DNA from: Myxococcales bacterium
GTDB lineage: Bacteria; Myxococcota_A; Polyangia; Polyangiales; Polyangiaceae
Assembly: GCA_947473045.1 (NCBI GenBank)
Contig: CANJCO010000034.1
Span: 1-54,257, forward strand
DNA: 54,257 nt
Direction: 5' to 3'
Part shown: one piece after another, positions 1-8,251 of the stretch
Layout: every line of letters starts with the position of its first letter
How positions within the stretch are numbered: position 1 is the stretch's first letter
The notes under the pieces: model-generated
Databases searched by the model: none
What the model was told of the DNA's origin: nothing
The model's input: only the letters and a program-made list of their open reading frames with translations
Translations under genes and position numbers: made by a program

Positions 1-147
1 GCAGGGTGTTGAAAAACACCCTGATAGTAATTGGCGAAGCCAATTGCGTGGGGTGGGGACCCCGAAAAACCGCGTTTTTCGGGGCGGGGAGGTGCATACC
101 TCCCCGAGATGAAAGGCTAGCAGGCCGTTCTTCAACGGCCTGCTAGC
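1..147. repeat. Array of five tandem hairpins (structured intergenic element)
   Basis: Five near-consecutive inverted repeats fill this stretch. Arms 2-10/15-23 (CAGGGTGTT, loop GAAA) form the first. Arms 29-35/39-45 (AATTGGC, loop GAA) form the second. Arms 60-70/74-84 (CCCCGAAAAAC, loop CGC) form the third, arms 86-93/98-105 (GGGGAGGT, loop GCAT) the fourth, and arms 116-129/134-147 (14 bp, loop CTTC) the fifth. All arms are perfect. The last hairpin contains the stop codon of the desaturase gene on the minus strand, so that gene's transcript would end in it. No T-run follows any stem, so it is not a classical intrinsic terminator. It could be a dispersed palindromic element, a Rho-independent stop without a U tract, or a structured RNA. 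The element may continue left of the window. Confidence 0.8.
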
Positions 148-1243
148 GCAAGGCCAGCGCGAAGCCTCCCGCGAGCGTCGCGAGGCGCACGAGCTCGAGC
201 GGCGCAGCCCAGCGCCTTCGCTCGAGCAGCCCACCGAGCGACACGAGCCCGGCGCCGATGCCCACGCACACCACGATGAGCGAGGCGCGGGGCAGCAGCC
301 CGCGTGCGAGGATCACGACCGACATCGCCGCGAGCAGCACCGCGAACTGCGCGCCGACGTAGCGCCGCCGCGCGGGCGTGAGCGCGACGTCATACTGTGG
401 ACGTCCCAAGTCGACGGGCCCTGATTCCTCGGCGCCGCGCGGCTTCCAGGCTGGCGACGCCACCCAAACGCGAAGCCTGTCGGCGCCGCGCAGCGCGAGC
501 GTCCGCTGAGCGAGCTCCATGAAGAAGTGCACTTGCGCCCACAGCGGGTTGAAGCTCGCGAGCGGCTTCGTGATGCCGTAAACGCAGGGCTCATTTTCCT
601 CGGCATACGTACCGAACAGGCGGTCCCACACGATGAGCGTCGCGCCGTAGTTTTTGTCGAGGTACTGCGGATTAATGGCGTGATGCACCCGGTGGTGATG
701 AGGGAGATTCACCACATAGTCGAGCACTCCGCGCACCTTACCGACGAGGCGGGTGTGGAACCAGAACTGGTAGACGATCGACAGCGCGTGAATGAACGCG
801 AAGATCTCCGTAGAGACGCCAGCGAGCGCGAGCGGGAGGTAAAACGGCAGCGCCGACCATCCGGTCGTGATCGACTGCCGGAGCGCGACGGCCAGGTTGT
901 AGTCCTCGCTCTGGTGGTGAACCACGTGCGCCGCCCACAGAAAGTTGACCTCGTGCGAGAGCCGGTGCCACCAGTAGTAGAGAAAGTCGACGCCCACGAA
1001 CGCGACCGCCCACGCGAGCCAACCTTGCAGCGACGTTACCCGGTGCGCGTAAAACCACGCATAAACGCCGAGCTGCGCCGCCATGAAGGCGACGCCTTCA
1101 AGCTGTGAGGCCACGCCGCACGACAGGTCGGTGATGGTGTCGGCGAGGCGGTAGGCGCGAATTCCGCGGCGATGGGCGACGGCAGCCTCTACGCCGATGG
1201 CGACGACGAAGAGCGGAACCGAGACTGCGATCGGGTCGAACAT
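143..1243 (-). CDS. Sterol desaturase / fatty acid hydroxylase family membrane protein
   Basis: The 366-residue protein carries the three histidine clusters of the membrane di-iron fatty-acid hydroxylase superfamily: HRLSH at residues 93-97, HVVHH at 106-110 and HRVHH at 184-188. Further conserved sequence, NPQYLDKNYG, follows the third cluster. These ligate a di-iron centre used for O2-dependent hydroxylation or desaturation of lipids or sterols. Hydrophobic segments surround the clusters, and extra hydrophobic stretches after residue 285 form a C-terminal extension. The overall pattern resembles the bacterial relatives of alkylglycerol monooxygenase and sterol desaturase, but the substrate cannot be read from sequence. 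It stands alone on the minus strand, divergent from the lipoprotein-FadL pair. No strong ribosome site is visible before the ATG. Confidence 0.85.
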   Translation of the reverse strand: MFDPIAVSVPLFVVAIGVEAAVAHRRGIRAYRLADTITDLSCGVASQLEGVAFMAAQLGVYAWFYAHRVTSLQGWLAWAVAFVGVDFLYYWWHRLSHEVNFLWAAHVVHHQSEDYNLAVALRQSITTGWSALPFYLPLALAGVSTEIFAFIHALSIVYQFWFHTRLVGKVRGVLDYVVNLPHHHRVHHAINPQYLDKNYGATLIVWDRLFGTYAEENEPCVYGITKPLASFNPLWAQVHFFMELAQRTLALRGADRLRVWVASPAWKPRGAEESGPVDLGRPQYDVALTPARRRYVGAQFAVLLAAMSVVILARGLLPRASLIVVCVGIGAGLVSLGGLLERRRWAAPLELVRLATLAGGFALALR

Positions 1244-1354
1244 GACAGAAGTCGCAGCTTACCGCGACACGCGGCGCGCATCACGCCTCGAGGCGGCGCA
1301 GGACGCGCGATAAACGACTGCCGCGATTGCTGCGGCTCAAGTAGCGTAGCGTGC

Positions 1355-2488
1355 GTGAATCGATTTCGCCCCGCCGCGCGCGCGGTCTTCATCGCCGCCA
1401 CCATTTCAGGCTGCGCCCACGACGTCGTGCTGCCCGATGAGTCCGCCGGCGCAGTGTGCGGCGACGGCGTCGTGCAGAACGGCGAAGCGTGCGACACGCA
1501 GAGCGGCGGCTGCGCCGAGTGCCGCGTCGTGCCCACGTGGGCCTGCCCGGCCAACCATTGCGCCCCGATCTGCGGCGATCCCGTCGACGGCGTGGTCGGC
1601 GACGCGCCCGGATGCCAGAACCCCCGCAAAGACACCGACTGCGACATGACCGGCTACTGGATGTCACGCGAGACCGCATTTTCCCGCGACACCGTCATTG
1701 GCGCCGTTCAGTCGACGAGCGCCTGGGCGCTCTACCGCTTTTCGCAATCGGGAGACGTGTTTCAAGTCGAAGAGCACCTCGCGTGCGGCAATCACTCCTC
1801 CGGCAGCGCCACGATCGACCCTACCTCGGGCGCCCTGCGCGGCTTCCTCGCGCACAACCATCAGGATCCGACCGGCCTCCACGGGCCCCGGAAAGGCACG
1901 TTCAAGCCGCTCTCGGGCGCGTGCAGTTTCAGCTTCGACCGCTGGTACGAGATTCACGGGGCCACCGAAGACCTGCTCCCTGCGGACTTCTCCCAGCATC
2001 CGGACCTGGCGTCGCTGCCGAAGCTGCCGAGCGAGAGCGATCCGGTACATCCCACGAAGCAGAGCCTCACCGGCGCGATCGATTTCGACGGCGACGGGAC
2101 GCTGGGTTTCGGGGCGCTGGTGACCGGGGTCGCGTCCGGCACGCGCTACATGGTGGGTCGCCAGTGGGTCGAGTTCGCGACCACGCCCGGAAAGTTGATA
2201 CCTCCCAAATCGCTGGCGTTGATCGCGGCCGGCGCGTGGGATTTGCAGGAGAGCGTCATCAGCGTGACCGACTGTGGCACGGCCTGCGCGCTCATCGCCG
2301 CCGGCGCGTATGCGGCCAAAGACCTCGCCACGCGCACGACGCTGGTGTTCTTGGGCAGGAGCCTCGCCTCTCCCCGCGTAGCGTCGGTCGTTCAGGCGGC
2401 GCCGCGCAAGGACGTAACGACCGACCTCGCGACGTGCGCCCGCGTGCGCAGCGCCCTTCCCCACGAGACCTCGCTGACGCCGCCATGA
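1355..2488 (+). CDS. Lipoprotein with myxobacterial Cys-rich (disulfide) repeat
   Basis: I place the start at GTG 1355 because it gives a clean lipoprotein signal (basic start, hydrophobic core, lipobox ISGC with Cys20). The frame is open further upstream but that sequence is not signal-like. The mature 377-residue precursor begins with a myxobacterial disulfide-repeat motif (CGDGVVQNGEACD, then more Cys pairs). The remainder is predicted globular and contains an Asp-rich DFDGDGT stretch that could bind calcium. The function is unknown; lipid anchoring to an envelope membrane is inferred from the lipobox. Its stop overlaps the start of the FadL-like gene (ATGA), implying translational coupling and a shared envelope role. 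Confidence 0.75.
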   Translation: MNRFRPAARAVFIAATISGCAHDVVLPDESAGAVCGDGVVQNGEACDTQSGGCAECRVVPTWACPANHCAPICGDPVDGVVGDAPGCQNPRKDTDCDMTGYWMSRETAFSRDTVIGAVQSTSAWALYRFSQSGDVFQVEEHLACGNHSSGSATIDPTSGALRGFLAHNHQDPTGLHGPRKGTFKPLSGACSFSFDRWYEIHGATEDLLPADFSQHPDLASLPKLPSESDPVHPTKQSLTGAIDFDGDGTLGFGALVTGVASGTRYMVGRQWVEFATTPGKLIPPKSLALIAAGAWDLQESVISVTDCGTACALIAAGAYAAKDLATRTTLVFLGRSLASPRVASVVQAAPRKDVTTDLATCARVRSALPHETSLTPP

Positions 2489-4014
2489 CCACTGCCCATC
2501 GCCATCTGTGCCTCGCCGCCATGCTCAGCTTCGGCGCAGGCGCTTCGCTCACGACCCGCGCGGAAGCCTCGCCGCTGTTCGAGACCATGGGACCGGTGGG
2601 CTCCGACGGCGCCATGAGCCCCTCGGCAGCAGGCGCGTCGGCGGCGTCCACCTACTTCAATCCCGCCCTGCTCATCGACGCGGAAGACAGCGCGCTGTTC
2701 GGCTTCGCCGTGCTGTCGGAGCAAATCGCGCTCACGCTCGACGGCAGGAAGGGCGGCGCCGATGTGCCGCTCGCCGTGGCCGGGCGCGACGTTCTGGGAG
2801 GCGACGGCCAGCCGATCTCGAACGCTACGGTACCGACGCAGTGGCTCGATCAGGGGTGCGATGAGGGCACGCGCAAGGGGCAATGCAGCGCTCCGGCGTT
2901 TGGCGCCCGACCCAGGCAGTCGCGCGGATCGAGCGGCAACACCCGCGCCTACCTCGCGCTGGGGCTTGTCCGCGAGCTCATTCACGATCGTCTCAAGCTG
3001 GGGCTCTACGGACTCGTGCCCGTGTCGCGCCTGACGACCGCATCGACGTTCTACAACGACGAGCGCGAGGCGCTGTTTTCCAACAGCCTGCACCCCGAAT
3101 TGTATGGCGATCGCCTCACCGCGATCTCGCTCTCGGCGGCTGCTGCGTTCAAGCTCCTCGACACCTTCTCGGTCGGCGTCGGCGTCTCGCTCGGTCTCAC
3201 CAACGCTGCGTCGAGCGCCACCTACATTCGAGACTCCTCAAACTATGACTCCCTGCTCATCAACAATCAGGTGGGAGTCACGGTCGCAGCCTCTCCGCAA
3301 ATAGGTGTATCCTACAAGCCATTTTCCGGGCTGCGGTTCGGCGGCGCGCTGCACGCGCCCGAGGCGTTCGTCATCGACACCACGATCGGCGCGACGCTTC
3401 CCTCGGGCGCGCAGTCGGGAGCCACCAAGAGCGAGGTGCACGATTTCATGCCCTGGCGCGCCTCGTTCGGCGTCGAGGCTGACGTCGTCAAGCAGGCGCA
3501 CTGGGGGCTCGGCCTCGCCGCGAGCGCGAAATACGGCTTCTGGTCGGCCTACCTCGACCGCCACGGCGCGTCGCCGTCGACGTATGGAACCGATCTCGCC
3601 TGGAAAGATACGATCACGTGGGCGGCCGGCGTGCGACCGAAATACGGGCCGGCGCGAGGCTGGATCGACATGCAGTACGCGCCGTCGCCGGTGCCCGAGC
3701 AGAGCGCGCGCTCGAACTACGTCGATAACGACCGCGTCGGCATGGCGGTCGGCACCGACGTGACCGTTGAGGTCGGCGGGGCGAGGCTGCGGCCGGGGTT
3801 GTCGCTCGTGGGCTACAGGCTCATCCGACGCCACAACACCAAGATCGACGCGCGCATGGTCGACGAGCTACCCGACGGCGCGATTTACGCGGGTTCACGC
3901 GAGCCGGTGCCGGGAGCCGCCGGCCTGCAGACGAACAATCCGGGTTGGCCCGGATTCGCCAGCGAAGGCTGGGTGTACGGCGGCACGTTCACCCTCGATG
4001 TGCTGCTGAAGTAG
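2485..4014 (+). CDS. FadL/OmpP1/TodX-like outer-membrane channel
   Basis: This 509-residue protein starts at the ATG that overlaps the stop of the preceding lipoprotein gene. Residues 1-28 form a Sec signal peptide ending near TRAEA. The mature N-terminus has the family pattern of an Ala/Ser-rich segment followed by a tyrosine-phenylalanine-asparagine-proline-alanine (YFNPA) motif. In FadL relatives this is the N-terminal plug of a 14-stranded barrel that passes hydrophobic molecules across the outer membrane. The rest shows alternating amphipathic strands and ends in a hydrophobic beta-signal-like LDVLLK. Length fits the family. The substrate is probably a fatty acid or other hydrophobic compound. 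The coupled lipoprotein is a possible partner, which is inference. Confidence 0.8.
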   Translation: MTTAHRHLCLAAMLSFGAGASLTTRAEASPLFETMGPVGSDGAMSPSAAGASAASTYFNPALLIDAEDSALFGFAVLSEQIALTLDGRKGGADVPLAVAGRDVLGGDGQPISNATVPTQWLDQGCDEGTRKGQCSAPAFGARPRQSRGSSGNTRAYLALGLVRELIHDRLKLGLYGLVPVSRLTTASTFYNDEREALFSNSLHPELYGDRLTAISLSAAAAFKLLDTFSVGVGVSLGLTNAASSATYIRDSSNYDSLLINNQVGVTVAASPQIGVSYKPFSGLRFGGALHAPEAFVIDTTIGATLPSGAQSGATKSEVHDFMPWRASFGVEADVVKQAHWGLGLAASAKYGFWSAYLDRHGASPSTYGTDLAWKDTITWAAGVRPKYGPARGWIDMQYAPSPVPEQSARSNYVDNDRVGMAVGTDVTVEVGGARLRPGLSLVGYRLIRRHNTKIDARMVDELPDGAIYAGSREPVPGAAGLQTNNPGWPGFASEGWVYGGTFTLDVLLK

Positions 4015-4028
4015 ACAGCGCAGGCCGC

Positions 4029-5966
4029 TCAGAACCAGGAGCCGGCGCCCATGAAGTCGCCGACCGATTCCTTGGGAATGCGCATCGAGTAGATCAGCGC
4101 GCCTACCGAGCCGGCCCGCGGCCCGGCTTCGACGATCGAAAATGGGATGATCGCTCCGACGTTCGCCCCGATGATCGCATCGAGGAGATTGGGAACCGTG
4201 CCCCCTTCGCTCACGGCGGCGGCCAATGGCGCCCACTTGAGCGGTCCGTCGAGCCGCAACGCGCCCGAGGCGAGGAACCCGCCCGCGTTGCCACGCGCGC
4301 TCCTGACACTCCCGAGGTCGGCGCGCGATGCGAGCGTCCCCGCAGCCGAGGCCCCCGGGAGCAGTCCCTTCGCCTTCGCCACCGCGATCGGGAGGTCGAG
4401 GGCCTCGACCACCCAGGTATGGTCGCCGTCGGCCACGATCACAAAGTGCACTGGCGCCGCTGCGGCCGGCGAGGCTCCTTTTTTGGGCTGCCCGGCGTGC
4501 ACGCCAAGCTCATAGTGAAGCGTGCTCGCCGGCAGGCCCGCGATCGCGGCCCCTGCCTTGACAGTGAACGCGCTGTCGTCCGCCTTCGCTTTCGCGAGCT
4601 GCTGCGCGACCGCAACGTAGGCCTTCACGTTCGGACCGACCTCACTGATCGGCCGCTGGATTCCGAAAATCTCCCAACCGGCCGCTTGCGCGATCGCGGC
4701 CCGCGCGAGCGCCATGGTGGGCTTCGGCTTGGCTGATTTCAGGGCCTCCGCTGCTGCGCGCGCCTTCGGCAAGTCGATGCCGCGCCCAAAGACCATCGGC
4801 GCCGCCGCGAGGCCGAGCGTCTTGCCGACGGCCGCGCCAAGCGCCGAGCCCGTCGCGGCGTCCACATCCGCAGCCAGCGCGAACTCAAGCAGCGAGGGCA
4901 CGAGCGCCCGCGCCTTTTCGAGATCGACCGCGTCGAAGCCGTGGGCGTAGTTGGCGGCCACTGCGTCGTCGGGGAGCTTCAAAAAAGCAGCCGGGGGCAC
5001 GTCCGCAAGCTCGGGATGGGAGATGAACGCGCGCGTCCAGGTCGACTTGCGATCGCTGAACGACAGCGCGAGGGCGGCCTCGGCTCCGGCGTCGTCGAGG
5101 CGGACGTCGAGCGTGAGCTTGCCCATGTCGAGCGCGAAGTCGAACGGGTCGTAGGCGACGAACAGCTCGCGCGCGCCGGGCACCATGTCGATCGCCTGCA
5201 GCAGCTTCTTTTCCGACTTGGCACGCACCGCGACAATCAAAGGGGCCACCGCTTCCGACGACGCCTCTACGTGAAGATCAGAGCGCAGCTCCATGCGGGT
5301 GACCCCGCGCGTGACGTAAGGAAGCAGGCGGCTGACCGAAGCTTCGCTGTCGCTGCACACGAGCCTGTAGGGCGCCGCGCCGAACGCAGGCGCGAGGGCG
5401 CAGTTGCGGGCATCATCCTGGCCCTGGCGCTCATCGGACGCGTCATCCGGAGCGTCCTTGTCGACCTCGGACGACGCCGCGGGCGCGTCTTTCTTCTTCG
5501 GAGCGAGCCGAAATACGCCGTTGCCGAGCGCAATGAGCTCACCGCGTTTGGCCGCCGCCGCCTTCGCCGCATCGAGCGATTGGACGGCGATGCTGACGAC
5601 GAGCAACGGTTTCGGATCGCGGCCGTCGCCGTCGACGGCGAGCACGAAGTCGATCGGCTTCGTGAGGTCGAGCACGTCCGCCGCGCCCTTGCTGTCAAAA
5701 ATGGTGGCCGCGCTGATCGGCATCTTCGTCCAGCGCGACACCTTCTCGAGCGCAGCAGCCGGATCCGCGAGCCGCGCCACGACCGCGACGCTCTTCGGCG
5801 CGTCGACTGCGCTCACGTCGAGGTCCAGCGAGGAGACGGGCGCGCCGGGTGCGGCGGCCGGCGCGGACGCAGGCGCAGCGGGTACGGGCGCCACGGCGGG
5901 CGGAGCCGCGCCGCAGGCAACGAGCGGGGCGAGAGCAACGAGGGACGCGAAGCGGCGGCGGATCAT
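4029..5966 (-). CDS. Large lipoprotein of unknown function
   Basis: The chosen ATG at 5966 gives MIRRRFASLVALAPLVAC, a lipoprotein signal with lipobox LVAC (Cys18). An in-frame ATG 60 bases upstream would bury the signal. An Ala/Pro-rich linker of about 25 residues follows, then roughly 600 residues of alternating helix and strand with a charged low-complexity insert (KKKD ... DKDAPDDASDERQG) near residues 150-185. Two segments, near residues 50-150 and 330-430, both begin with patterns like 'AVDAPKSVAVVARLADP' or 'GFDAVDLEKARALVP', suggesting an internal duplication, but this is by eye. I do not recognise the family. It converges on the FadL gene 14 bp away and is divergent from the esterase gene. 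Confidence 0.65.
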   Translation of the reverse strand: MIRRRFASLVALAPLVACGAAPPAVAPVPAAPASAPAAAPGAPVSSLDLDVSAVDAPKSVAVVARLADPAAALEKVSRWTKMPISAATIFDSKGAADVLDLTKPIDFVLAVDGDGRDPKPLLVVSIAVQSLDAAKAAAAKRGELIALGNGVFRLAPKKKDAPAASSEVDKDAPDDASDERQGQDDARNCALAPAFGAAPYRLVCSDSEASVSRLLPYVTRGVTRMELRSDLHVEASSEAVAPLIVAVRAKSEKKLLQAIDMVPGARELFVAYDPFDFALDMGKLTLDVRLDDAGAEAALALSFSDRKSTWTRAFISHPELADVPPAAFLKLPDDAVAANYAHGFDAVDLEKARALVPSLLEFALAADVDAATGSALGAAVGKTLGLAAAPMVFGRGIDLPKARAAAEALKSAKPKPTMALARAAIAQAAGWEIFGIQRPISEVGPNVKAYVAVAQQLAKAKADDSAFTVKAGAAIAGLPASTLHYELGVHAGQPKKGASPAAAAPVHFVIVADGDHTWVVEALDLPIAVAKAKGLLPGASAAGTLASRADLGSVRSARGNAGGFLASGALRLDGPLKWAPLAAAVSEGGTVPNLLDAIIGANVGAIIPFSIVEAGPRAGSVGALIYSMRIPKESVGDFMGAGSWF

Positions 5967-6058
5967 GGTCGCGTAGGATAGCGCTGGATCGGGCGCGCTA
6001 CCATCGATCGAGGCCCCGACCCGCAACCGACCGCGCGATCTGCGATACGCTGAAAACC

Positions 6059-6586
6059 ATGAGCGCAGCGCCCCCCACCATTCACTTCAACCACGGAAAA
6101 GAGAGCGGCCCATGGGGCTCGAAGATCAAGGCGTTGGCCGAGGTCGGGCGGCTGCGCGGGCTGAAGGTGTCGAGCCTCGATTACAGCGACCTGGCCGATC
6201 CCTCCCAGCGCGTGGAGCGCCTTGTTCAATCGGGCGCGGCCCGCGGCGACATCCTCGTCGGCTCGAGCATGGGCGCCTACGTCGCCACCGTGGCCTCAGA
6301 ACAGCTTCTGCCGCGAGGCCTGTTTTTGCTCGCGCCAGCGTTTTTCGTCGCCGGTTTCCCCGTCGCTGCGCCGGTGCCGCATGCTCCCCGGGTGAGCCTC
6401 GTGCACGGCTGGAGCGACGACGTCGTGCCGGTGAGCGGCAGCCTTCGCTTCGCCGAGGCCTTCCGCGCGTCCACGCATTTCGAGCTGCACCTCGTTCCGG
6501 ACGATCACCGGCTCGGCGCGCAGCTGCCGCTCATCGAAATGCTCTTCGGCCGGTTCCTCGATCAGGTGCTCGCCGACGGGGGGTAA
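6059..6586 (+). CDS. YqiA/YcfP-like alpha/beta-hydrolase
   Basis: This is a 175-residue single-domain hydrolase. It opens with the HFNHGKESGPWG segment typical of YqiA/YcfP-like esterases. The nucleophile elbow is GSSMG with Ser70. An HGWSDDVVP segment supplies the acid, and DDHRL near the C-terminus supplies the histidine. No signal peptide is present, so it should be cytosolic. Members of the family act on small acyl esters but the physiological substrate is unknown. The start is the ATG at 6059, which matches the usual family N-terminus. Longer upstream frames overlap the divergent lipoprotein start and are not hydrolase-like. It converges on the MscS gene with a 25-bp gap. Confidence 0.75.
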   Translation: MSAAPPTIHFNHGKESGPWGSKIKALAEVGRLRGLKVSSLDYSDLADPSQRVERLVQSGAARGDILVGSSMGAYVATVASEQLLPRGLFLLAPAFFVAGFPVAAPVPHAPRVSLVHGWSDDVVPVSGSLRFAEAFRASTHFELHLVPDDHRLGAQLPLIEMLFGRFLDQVLADGG

Positions 6587-6611
6587 CCTCCCCAATGCGC
6601 AGCGCAGCTCG

Positions 6612-8207
6612 TCACCCGCTCGAGACGCTCTCGCTGCGGGCGCGCACGAGGTGCCTACCCCCTCCGAGCGTCGCCACGAAGCCGACGAGCCGCTCGCGGA
6701 CCAAACAGCGCAGGTCCCACAGGGCATCGGCGTTGGCCGCCGAAATCACGGCGCGCAAGGTCATTCCCCGCTCCGTAGCCTCGGTCATCTCAAGCCGGCA
6801 CACGCGCCGATCCCACTGGGGTGCGCCCTCGCACACGCGCTGCAGCTCGGCTCGAATCGCGTCGATCGGAGCCAAAAAGTCGAGGTGCAGGAGCACTTCT
6901 CCCTTGAGGCGCGTGCCCTGCCGCGACCAGTTTTCGAACGACTGATCGAGAAACTTTCCGATCGGAACGATAAGGCGCCGCTCGTCCCAGAGCTTGACGA
7001 CCACATACGTCAGGTGGAGCTCTTCGACCGAGCCCGCCTGCCCGTCGACCGAGACGGTGTCGCCGATGCGAACAGGCTGCGCGAGTGACAGCTGAACGCC
7101 GGCGATGATGGCGCCGAGCGACTTCTGCGCCGCCAAACCAAGGACGATTCCGGCGACGCCCGCCGAGGCGAGGAGGCTCGTCCCGACGCTGCGAACCAAC
7201 TGAAACTGAAGCAGCACCGCGGCGAGCGCGATGACTCCCACGAGAATGGAGGCGATGCGATACAGAATGGTGAGCTGGGTTCGCAGCCCGCGCGTCTTGA
7301 GCTCGTCCTGCTCGCCTTTGAGCGTGGCTTCTTCGACGAGCCGCGCGACGACGTGCAGCATGCGCACGACCAGCCACGCGGTCGCAAAGATCAAGGCGAT
7401 CGTGGTGCCTTGCCGGGTGATGGCGTCGACGTCGACGGTGAGCAGCAGTTGGCGAGCGAGCAAGCGAAAGGCCACGATCGCGGCTGCCATGCGCAGCGCC
7501 GGCGTGGCCGCGGCGAGCATGGCGTCATCGGCCTCGGCGCGGGTGCGGCGCACGATGCGACGGGCCGCGGCGATCGACAGACGCGCCCCCAGGCGGCCGA
7601 GCGCCACGGCGACCAGCGCGGCTGCGACGAGGCCGATCCACTGCCACGGGGCGTTGCCGAGAACGTAGGGCGAGCGGAGGCGCTTCGGCATTCGCTCCTC
7701 CCACGGCTTTGGCCCAAAGGCAGCGTCGAGCTCCGGTATCTGCGCGACGGTGCTGCGCGCAATTTGCCAGCGCGCGACGCCGTCGGCGAAGCGCACGCGG
7801 GTGAGGTTGATGTAGACGGGCTCTTCGGCGACGTACAGGCTCGCCACGGTTACGGTGGCCTTGGCATCGCCCGCGTCGGGCACGTCGGGCACCGTGGCGG
7901 GGTCGACCGCCGCCCGCCGATCGATGACGTAGGCGAGATCGCGCGCGAGGTCGGGCCCGTCGGAGTCGGCCTTCGCGCGGCCGAGCGTCCGCAAATCGAG
8001 GTACTGCGCTGCGCGCTCGAATTCACCCTGCGCCGCGGCACGGCGGAAGCCTTCGAACGCGCGTCGGGGCGTCGTGCGGTCGAGGCCGTCGTCGACCGCA
8101 GCCGCGGGCTGGGCCGCAAAGGCCAGCGGCAGCATGGTGAACATCACAAGGACCAGGGCGACCAGCCCTGCAAACCACACCTTCAATCGACCCTGCACGC
8201 GGCGCAC
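6612..8207 (-). CDS. MscS-family mechanosensitive ion channel
   Basis: I take GTG 8207 as start: a GGGAGG ribosome site lies six bases upstream, and the choice leaves 44 bp to the divergent aminopeptidase gene. An in-frame start 45 bases further upstream is possible. The 531-residue protein has an N-terminal hydrophobic signal or anchor, a periplasmic region of about 150 residues, several transmembrane helices, then the MscS pore helix (Gly/Ala-rich: SAGVAGIVLGLAAQKSLG). The beta domain follows (QPVRIGDTVSVDGQAGSVEEL). Such channels open under membrane tension and release osmolytes on osmotic downshift. The long periplasmic N-terminal domain makes it larger than E. coli MscS. Confidence 0.85.
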   Translation of the reverse strand: MRRVQGRLKVWFAGLVALVLVMFTMLPLAFAAQPAAAVDDGLDRTTPRRAFEGFRRAAAQGEFERAAQYLDLRTLGRAKADSDGPDLARDLAYVIDRRAAVDPATVPDVPDAGDAKATVTVASLYVAEEPVYINLTRVRFADGVARWQIARSTVAQIPELDAAFGPKPWEERMPKRLRSPYVLGNAPWQWIGLVAAALVAVALGRLGARLSIAAARRIVRRTRAEADDAMLAAATPALRMAAAIVAFRLLARQLLLTVDVDAITRQGTTIALIFATAWLVVRMLHVVARLVEEATLKGEQDELKTRGLRTQLTILYRIASILVGVIALAAVLLQFQLVRSVGTSLLASAGVAGIVLGLAAQKSLGAIIAGVQLSLAQPVRIGDTVSVDGQAGSVEELHLTYVVVKLWDERRLIVPIGKFLDQSFENWSRQGTRLKGEVLLHLDFLAPIDAIRAELQRVCEGAPQWDRRVCRLEMTEATERGMTLRAVISAANADALWDLRCLVRERLVGFVATLGGGRHLVRARSESVSSG

Positions 8208-8251
8208 TTTAGCCTCCCTTCGCCGCGCGTGGCGTGCTTTGGTCACATGCA

